Shown here in pieces: positions 4,896-6,780 of a stretch of 6,780 nucleotides of DNA. A model generated the notes under the pieces. The model ran no database searches and was not told the DNA's origin. It worked only from the letters and a program-made list of their open reading frames with translations. Origin of the DNA: Clostridiaceae bacterium (lineage in GTDB: Bacteria; Bacillota; Clostridia; Oscillospirales; Acutalibacteraceae); contig JAEDIL010000097.1 of the NCBI GenBank assembly GCA_016292455.1, forward strand, positions 1-6,780, given 5' to 3'. Each line of letters begins with the position of its first letter. Within the stretch, counting starts at the first letter, position 1. A program made the position numbers and the translations under genes.

Positions 4896-6780
4896 TTATA
4901 TATCAAGATTCTGAACGTATTTTGCGTTCTTTTCAATAAATTCGCGGCGCGGTTCAACCTTATCTCCCATGAGGATTGAAAAGGTTTCGTCTGCCTGCAT
5001 TGCGTCTTCAAGAGTAACACGAAGCATTATTCTTTTTTCCGGGTCCATGGTGGTTTCCCAGAGCTGCTCGGCGTCCATTTCACCAAGACCTTTATATCTC
5101 TGAATTGCCGCGCCCGGCATTTCAGCCATAATTTTGTCTCTTTCCTCGTCGGAATAGGCATAGGCATGCTTTTGTCCTTTTGAAAGCTTATAAAGCGGCG
5201 GCTGAGCAATATACACATAGCCGTTGTCAATAAGCGGACGCATGTAGCGGAAGAAGAAGGTAAGCAGCAGCGTTCTGATATGCGCGCCGTCAACGTCGGC
5301 ATCCGCCATAATAACAATTTTGTGGTATCTGAGTTTTTCTTCGTTGAAATCGTCTGCAATGCCTGCACCGAGAGCCATTACAACCGGACTGAGTTTGTCG
5401 TTGCCGATAACCTTGTCAAGTCTGCTTTTTTCAACGTTGAGCATTTTTCCCCAAAGGGGCAGAATTGCCTGAATACGTCTGTCTCTGCCTTCCTTTGCGG
5501 AGCCGCCCGCGGAATCACCCTCAACAATGAAAAGCTCCGTAACCGACGGATCCTTTTCGGTGCAGTCGGAAAGCTTTCCGGGCAGAGAGTTGCTTTCAAG
5601 CGGAGATTTTCTTCTTGCGGCTTCACGTGCCTTTCTTGCGGCTTCGCGCGCTCTTGAAGCGTCAAGAGCCTTTGAGAAAATCATTTTTGCAACCTGCGGA
5701 TTTTCTTCAAAATAATCGGTCAGCTTTGTATAGACGGTTGAAGCAACAAGCTTTGTTATATCGGTATTTCCGAGCTTGCTCTTGGTCTGTCCTTCAAACT
5801 GTGCTTCTGTCAGCTTGACGCTGATTACGGCAACAAGACCTTCGCGGCAATCTTCACCGGAAAGCTTTTTATCTGAGTCTTTGAGAATATTATATTTTCT
5901 GCCGTATTCATTGAATACCTTTGTGAGCGCGGTTTTGAAGCCGGTTTCGTGCGTACCGCCGTCAACGGTGTGAACGTTGTTTGCGTAGGAAAGAATTGTT
6001 TCGTTGTAGCCGTCGTTATACATCATCGCAATTTCTGCGCTGCGGTCAGCGGAAACGGCAGAAAAATGAATCGGCTTTTCATGAACGGGAGTAAGACCGC
6101 GGCTTTCGTTGATATATTCAACGAAGGAGCCTATGCCGCCCTCATAGCAGAAGTAATCGGTAACAACGTTTTCTTCGTCTCTTTTATCTGTCAGAGTAAT
6201 TGCAAGACCGGCGTTGAGGAAGGCGCTTTCGCGCAGGTGGCGCTGAAGCGTTTCATAATCATAGACGGTTGTTTCCTGAAAAATTTCGGAGTCCGGCTTG
6301 AATCTGATAAAGGTTCCGGTTTCGTCGGTGTCTCCGATAATATCAAGGTCGCTTGCAATGTTACCTCTTGTGAAGCGCTGACGGTAGACGTGTCCGTTCT
6401 GAGAAACTTCAACTTCAAACCATTCCGAAAGCGCATTGACAACAGACGAACCGACGCCATGCAGACCGCCCGAAACTTTATATCCGCTGCCGCCGAACTT
6501 ACCTCCGGCGTGAAGAACGGTAAGAACAACCGTAACAGCCGGAAGTCCCTGCTGCTCGTTGATTCCGACAGGAATACCACGACCGTTGTCGCGGACGGTG
6601 ATAATGTCTCCGGGAAGAATTTCAACCTCAATATGCGTGCAGAATCCGGCAAGAGCCTCGTCAATTGAGTTGTCAACAATTTCATAGACAAGGTGGTGAA
6701 GTCCCCTCGGTCCCGTTGAACCGATATACATTCCGGGGCGCTTTCTTACCGCTTCAAGACCTTCAAGAACCTGAATTGCG
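4896..6780 (-). CDS. gyrB: DNA gyrase subunit B, 5'-partial
   Basis: This is the ATPase and TOPRIM subunit of DNA gyrase, which pairs with GyrA as an A2B2 enzyme to introduce negative supercoils using ATP. The reading frame is open to the right edge: codons upstream of the first visible Met (6731) encode AIQVLEGLEAVRKRPG, the conserved GyrB N-terminus, so the true start is only a few residues outside. About 627 residues are visible. Numbering from the Met at 6731, the GHKL ATPase shows the catalytic Glu17 and Asn21 (E. coli E42, N46), Asp48 in DNGRGIP (D73), HAGGKF with Lys78, GGLHGVG, and the QTK loop at 315-317. The TOPRIM domain shows EGDSAGG (404-410) and DADVDG (477-482). The end has QRYKGLGEMD (544-553) and the TMDPEKR region. 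It has no large insert in the TOPRIM region. Oddities are Gln111 at E. coli R136 and Trp427 at E. coli K447. Adjacent gyrA, carrying a GyrA-box, supports gyrase rather than topoisomerase IV (ParE). Confidence 0.97.
   Translation of the reverse strand, partial: AIQVLEGLEAVRKRPGMYIGSTGPRGLHHLVYEIVDNSIDEALAGFCTHIEVEILPGDIITVRDNGRGIPVGINEQQGLPAVTVVLTVLHAGGKFGGSGYKVSGGLHGVGSSVVNALSEWFEVEVSQNGHVYRQRFTRGNIASDLDIIGDTDETGTFIRFKPDSEIFQETTVYDYETLQRHLRESAFLNAGLAITLTDKRDEENVVTDYFCYEGGIGSFVEYINESRGLTPVHEKPIHFSAVSADRSAEIAMMYNDGYNETILSYANNVHTVDGGTHETGFKTALTKVFNEYGRKYNILKDSDKKLSGEDCREGLVAVISVKLTEAQFEGQTKSKLGNTDITKLVASTVYTKLTDYFEENPQVAKMIFSKALDASRAREAARKAREAARRKSPLESNSLPGKLSDCTEKDPSVTELFIVEGDSAGGSAKEGRDRRIQAILPLWGKMLNVEKSRLDKVIGNDKLSPVVMALGAGIADDFNEEKLRYHKIVIMADADVDGAHIRTLLLTFFFRYMRPLIDNGYVYIAQPPLYKLSKGQKHAYAYSDEERDKIMAEMPGAAIQRYKGLGEMDAEQLWETTMDPEKRIMLRVTLEDAMQADETFSILMGDKVEPRREFIEKNAKYVQNLDI

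Noticed and set aside
5583..5660. Repeated AREAARKAREAARRK coding stretch in gyrB as a possible repeat element
   Set aside because: This is a conserved helical segment of GyrB also seen in E. coli (AREAARRAREMTRRK), not a recent repeat.
5949..6668. 239-residue open frame on the plus strand
   Set aside because: It is entirely antisense to the conserved ATPase part of gyrB, has no recognisable domain, and its length follows from the codon bias of gyrB.
2340..6780. Could the pair be topoisomerase IV (parE-parC)?
   Set aside because: The A subunit carries a GyrA-box (QKKGGKG, 532-538) and a six-blade C-terminal domain, and the B subunit ends in the GyrB style. The gene order and 15-base gap also fit gyrBA.
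1..6780. Search for CRISPR arrays, tRNA or rRNA genes, toxin-antitoxin pairs or defence genes
   Set aside because: No regularly spaced repeats, no tRNA-like cloverleaf and no ORF of such families were seen. The coding space is filled by the four genes described.

Overview
The window reads as an ordinary chromosomal housekeeping segment from a Gram-positive bacterium of the Firmicutes, most likely class Clostridia (Ruminococcaceae/Oscillospiraceae-like). This is inferred from the gyrB-gyrA pair, the style of the GyrA and GyrB proteins (Thr in the GyrA quinolone pocket, a PLWGKM motif in GyrB), an LCP cell-wall ligase, strong GGGGTG/AGGTGATC Shine-Dalgarno sequences and moderate GC content. The genus cannot be fixed from the sequence alone.

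All four genes lie on the minus strand, so transcription runs from high to low coordinates. In that order they are: gyrB (4896-6780, start codon beyond the right edge), gyrA (2340-4880, complete), a 235-base gap, an LCP (LytR-CpsA-Psr) family gene (932-2104, GTG start), a HAD-superfamily phosphatase (235-888), and a 234-base AT-rich non-coding stretch at the left edge. gyrB and gyrA are 15 bases apart, and the gyrA ribosome binding site abuts the gyrB stop codon, so they are almost certainly one translationally linked transcript making the two subunits of DNA gyrase. The LCP and HAD genes are 43 bases apart with no terminator between them and probably form a second unit. Its likely promoter lies in the 2105-2339 gap, next to a perfect 9-bp GC hairpin and three contiguous 7-bp direct repeats.

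Functionally, gyrase introduces negative supercoils. The LCP protein is a membrane-anchored enzyme of the family that joins glycopolymers to peptidoglycan. The HAD protein is a small cytosolic phosphatase of the phosphoglycolate phosphatase/5'-nucleotidase type. In many Firmicutes gyrB-gyrA sits close to dnaA and the replication origin, so the region to the right may be origin-proximal; this is an inference.

I see no previously undescribed system. The points worth a second look are small: a Gln in GyrB where E. coli has the aminocoumarin-contact Arg136, a Trp where E. coli has Lys447, an acidic NAE-repeat tail on GyrA, and the hairpin and heptad repeats between gyrA and the LCP gene.
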